Assembly: GCA_964503045.1 (NCBI GenBank)
Contig: CAZCZI010000036.1
Location: 1-64,000 of the forward strand
DNA from: CAYZJR01 sp964503045
GTDB taxonomy: Bacteria > Cyanobacteriota > Vampirovibrionia > Obscuribacterales > Obscuribacteraceae
Reading direction: 5' to 3'
Length of the DNA stretch: 64,000 nucleotides
A model generated the notes under the pieces. The model saw only the letters and a list, made by a program, of their open reading frames with translations. It was not told the DNA's origin and did not search any database. Within the stretch, counting starts at the first letter, position 1, and each line of letters begins with the position of its first letter. Of this stretch, positions 61,695-64,000 are shown one piece after another. The position numbers and the translations under genes were made by a program.

Positions 61695-62291
61695 ATGAAT
61701 CTACAGTTGATCCTTGGTGATAAAAATCCAGAGCTTATAGAAGCCTGGGAGGCGGACTTCGTCGGGCTGAGCAACGTGACAGTCCGAGGCGGCAATATTC
61801 TGTTGGTAAAGGCGGATGCAATCGTTAGTCCAGCAAACAGCTTCGGTTTTATGGATGGCGGAATTGATTGGAGCATCAGTGAAATGTTGGACTGGAAAAT
61901 TCAGCCGATCGTGCAACAGGCCATTCGCAGCAAGCATGCAGGAGAGTTACTCGTGGGCGCTGCGGAAATAGTCTCCACCGGCAGCCAACATTTTCCCTAC
62001 TTGATCTGTGCACCTACGATGCGTGTTCCGCAAAATGTGTCAAACACCATCAATGCATTTCTGTCCATGCGTGCAACACTATTGGCGGTGAACGCGTTCA
62101 ATCGAACAAATGGAAACCCAATTGGGTCTGTCGCTATACCGGGACTAGCTACAGGTACGGGCAGAATGCCATTTGCCAAATGTGCCAGGCAGATGCGAGC
62201 TGCATACGACCAGGTCGTTGGGGCGGCTTCTAATCACTACCAATCGCTAGCAGAGGCCATTGAAGACGAAAGGAACTATAAAGTAGACTAA
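61695..62291 (+). CDS. Macro-domain protein (ADP-ribose binding/hydrolysis)
   Basis: 198 residues, single macro domain. Signature pieces: GNILLVKADAIVSPANSFGFMDGGID (in part; binding loop 1, Asn in PANS), and the second loop VAIPGLATGTGRMP. Such domains bind or hydrolyse ADP-ribose derivatives, including ADP-ribosylated protein or DNA. The MDGGID replaces the GGGVD-like loop of classical hydrolases, so catalysis is not assured. ATG 61695, 45 bp after the candidate antitoxin, same strand; a role with that module (or in defence) is only suggested by position. Confidence 0.85.
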   Translation: MNLQLILGDKNPELIEAWEADFVGLSNVTVRGGNILLVKADAIVSPANSFGFMDGGIDWSISEMLDWKIQPIVQQAIRSKHAGELLVGAAEIVSTGSQHFPYLICAPTMRVPQNVSNTINAFLSMRATLLAVNAFNRTNGNPIGSVAIPGLATGTGRMPFAKCARQMRAAYDQVVGAASNHYQSLAEAIEDERNYKVD

Positions 62292-62294
62292 GGC

Positions 62295-62570
62295 ATGCTT
62301 GTTCGCGCGTTGATTTTAATCGTGTGTTTGATTCTATTGTGTGTGCCAATGGAGGCGCGACCATTGGACGANNNNNNNNNNNNNNNNNNNNNNNNNNNNN
62401 NNNNNNNNNNNNNNNNNNNNNNNNNNNNNNNNNNNNNNNNNNNNNNNNNNNNNNNNNNNNNNNNNNNNNNNTACAAGAATGTTCGAGTCTCAGAGCCGGA
62501 AGAGGTTGAGGGTGCCATCCTTGTACATGTTTGGGATCCATGCGGAGTTTTGCTGATCTTCATTCAATGA
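62295..62570 (+). CDS. Partial exported protein interrupted by assembly gap
   Basis: Begins MLVRALILIVCLILLCVP, a signal peptide or lipoprotein-type signal (LLC), then EARPLD, three bases after the macro-domain gene. A run of N follows. After the gap one plus frame reads YKNVRVSEPEEVEGAILV then VWDPCGVLLIF-x-Q-stop, which may or may not be the same gene because the gap length is only nominal. Function cannot be told. Confidence 0.4.
   Translation: MLVRALILIVCLILLCVPMEARPLDXXXXXXXXXXXXXXXXXXXXXXXXXXXXXXXXXXYKNVRVSEPEEVEGAILVHVWDPCGVLLIFIQ
62372..62471. other. Assembly gap (100 N)
   Basis: Exactly 100 undetermined bases, the usual placeholder for a scaffold join of unknown size. Confidence 0.98.
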
Positions 62571-62580
62571 TAGCTGCTCT

Positions 62581-62994
62581 CTATTTGGACTTGGCGCCGT
62601 TCCAACTGCCGCTAGGCTCTACTTCATCTCCTGTGTAGTATTCGCCTTCGAAGCTGGCGAGATCGTCGGCGAACTTCACCTTCAAATCGCCGGATCCATA
62701 TTGATCTTTCCAGGCAAATGTGGCGGTTCGCTTTTTCGTTTTCTCTTTGAGCTTGAGGGTTCCATCATACTTTTGTCCTCGAAATTCTGAGGTATAAGAT
62801 CCCAAAAGCAATCCCTTTTCGTCCAGCCAAAGTTTGGTGGTAACCGAGTTTTCCGTGGTCTTTGGATAGACCGCGATGGCTCCATTGTAGTCTCCGACAA
62901 TAGACTTGATCCATTTACTTTCTCCCAGAGCAGGAGAGATTACTGAAATCGCGAGCGCGGTCAAAACTCCAAGCTGAACTAAAACTGGACGCAT
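62581..62994 (-). CDS. Small secreted beta-rich protein, hypothetical
   Basis: 137 residues. Signal peptide 1-24 (ending ALG). The mature protein is Gly/Thr/Lys-rich with alternating beta-strand patterns: YNGAIAVYPK, TTKLWLDEKGLLLGSY, GTLKLKEKTKKRTATFAWK, LASFEGEYYTGDEVEPSGSW. It resembles small beta-barrel secreted domains but no family is recognised. ATG 62994. Terminus lies about 110 bp from the assembly gap. Confidence 0.7.
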   Translation of the reverse strand: MRPVLVQLGVLTALAISVISPALGESKWIKSIVGDYNGAIAVYPKTTENSVTTKLWLDEKGLLLGSYTSEFRGQKYDGTLKLKEKTKKRTATFAWKDQYGSGDLKVKFADDLASFEGEYYTGDEVEPSGSWNGAKSK

Positions 62995-63064
62995 ACCAAC
63001 CTCCGATAGAGCGGAGGATTATTTTAGCGCACGAGGTTGATGGTTTGCAGAGTTTCAGATTCCA

Positions 63065-64000
63065 TCAATTTCTGCTTTTAAACAGACGCAGTTTTGACAT
63101 GTGCGAATCGATATCTTGTCTGACAGTGTCCGGCAGCAACAAATCATAGCGATTACGTGTCCAGACTGATTTGACTTTCTCAATCGTTTCCTCGGCAATT
63201 GTTGTGGTCAACTTCTCTGAAGCCTTCGCCGCGTTTGCTAGTTTCGCGAATTTGTCTAAAGTGACGGCATGAAAATCCTTGGTTCCTCCTAAATTAAGAG
63301 CGAGAGAGTCATTCTCTATGTATGAAATGGTCGGGACAAAATCATATGCTGGAGAGAGCTCAGGCTTTTGTGGGTTGGAGTAAAGAAGGCTCCAATTCTT
63401 CAGGTGCATGTCGCCATTTCCAATTGCAATGGTGAATACTAGACGACGGACAAACTCACAGTAACAGTCTTCGCCTGTCTCGGAGAGCAAGACTTGTGCT
63501 ATGTGTGCATAACCAGCCTTTTGGTACTTATCTTGCGGGTAGACACCATAGACTTGTGCGAAGTCTTCCATGTGAATTCTGCCACCAGAATCAGTGCGAT
63601 CAAATCGCTTGATCGCCAGACTTTTCCCTCTCAAATTTCCAAATTCTTTGGGGAGTCCATCGATGGCGCTCGTGGATACTAACTCGCACTCAGGAACATT
63701 TATCCCTGCAAGCTTTGCCAGTGTGAGCATTGAGAATTCTACTTCCGGAATTTTTTCGTGCTGTTCGCTGGGGAGTTTTACTATCCATGAACCACCGGCA
63801 CCACTTGCTGGGATGGTGAAAGTTCCTTTTGCTTCTGCAATAGCGGAGAATTTCAGCTGCACTCCGGCAAGAGAAAACCTAAGGGGGCGAGACTGTTGGT
63901 TCTTCGCCCCTTGCTTCTCTGTGAATTCTTCAGACATCGCACCTAACGGTTCGGCTATAACGGCACCCGGTAAATCTAAACCAAGTGCTGCTAGAAGGAA
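63065..64000 (-). CDS. HipA-like Ser/Thr kinase toxin, 5' end beyond window
   Basis: At least 311 residues. Typical HipA elements: FSLAGVQLKFSA, GGSWIVKLP, SLAIKRFDR, HMEDFAQ, IGNGDMHLKNWSLLY (catalytic Asp) and LSPAYDFVPT (metal-binding Asp). An ATG at 63937 is not the true start, because the same frame continues without a stop to the window edge and reads LLAALGLDLPGAVIAEP, a conserved HipA segment just upstream of the kinase core. HipA kinases phosphorylate cellular targets such as glutamyl-tRNA synthetase and are neutralised by HipB. A hipB partner would lie upstream, outside the window. Confidence 0.9.
   Translation of the reverse strand, partial: FLLAALGLDLPGAVIAEPLGAMSEEFTEKQGAKNQQSRPLRFSLAGVQLKFSAIAEAKGTFTIPASGAGGSWIVKLPSEQHEKIPEVEFSMLTLAKLAGINVPECELVSTSAIDGLPKEFGNLRGKSLAIKRFDRTDSGGRIHMEDFAQVYGVYPQDKYQKAGYAHIAQVLLSETGEDCYCEFVRRLVFTIAIGNGDMHLKNWSLLYSNPQKPELSPAYDFVPTISYIENDSLALNLGGTKDFHAVTLDKFAKLANAAKASEKLTTTIAEETIEKVKSVWTRNRYDLLLPDTVRQDIDSHMSKLRLFKSRN

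Overview
The window reads as one scaffold of a free-living bacterium, probably a metagenome-assembled genome because a run of exactly 100 N interrupts it at 62372-62471. GTG and TTG starts are common, ATGA/TAATG gene overlaps are frequent, and there are no tRNA or rRNA genes that I could see. The gene content is heavy in TPR proteins of kinesin-light-chain and Sel1 type, eukaryote-like Ser/Thr kinases, serpins, DUF2339 and DUF3592 proteins and exported proteins of unknown function. This recalls the non-photosynthetic cyanobacterial relatives (Melainabacteria/Vampirovibrionia, Obscuribacterales), with Planctomycetes-like lineages as the alternative. That placement is inference from gene content only.

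Layout. 80-4180: four exported proteins made of two tandem duplications (two serpins, then two members of an unrecognised family). 4257-10283: a frame-broken gene, a DUF378 protein behind a clear promoter, a Tic20/DUF4870-like membrane protein, a two-gene unit of an orphan NarL-type response regulator and a TPR-matrixin protease, and a hypothetical. 10751-14450: a plus-strand run of Ser/Thr kinase, alpha/beta hydrolase, Tag-like glycosylase and DUF6745 protein, closed by a bidirectional terminator. 14625-22110 (minus): DUF2339 membrane protein, a double-domain retropepsin, and an overlapping operon (GNAT acyltransferase, two SMR/EamA half-transporters, DegT aminotransferase) that looks like an envelope-modification pathway, headed by a Sel1 protein. 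22394-25149: TPR protein and a trypsin-like protease without a signal peptide.

25424-38653 is a compact purine operon in the order purF-purC-purD-purN-purL-purQ-purM-purH-purE-purK. It covers PRPP to IMP except for adenylosuccinate lyase (purB), which is not in the window. Most junctions overlap by 4 to 16 nt. There is no separate purS; PurL carries a long N-terminal extension instead, and PurC is much longer than usual.

38641-50327: a Ser/Thr kinase with a DUF3592 tail converging on purK, several small or exported proteins, an orphan PstS-like lipoprotein, a striking pair of 120-bp repeats loaded with nested palindromes (43791-44030), a previously easy-to-miss 56-residue gene, full-length cobalamin-dependent methionine synthase (metH), and a large protein with C-terminal HEAT/LRV-like repeats. 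51023-60693: TPR proteins, a hypothetical, a membrane protein, an exported TldD/TldE-like protease pair with a decayed third 3' end nearby, and a membrane-anchored HExxH protein. 61075-64000 is accessory: a candidate toxin-antitoxin pair, a macro-domain protein, a gap-interrupted exported protein, a secreted small protein, and a HipA-like kinase that runs off the window.

Themes: an unusual density of proteases and protease inhibitors (two serpins, matrixin, retropepsin, S1C, TldD/E, HExxH), and protein-interaction scaffolds (TPR, Sel1, LRV) next to Ser/Thr kinases.
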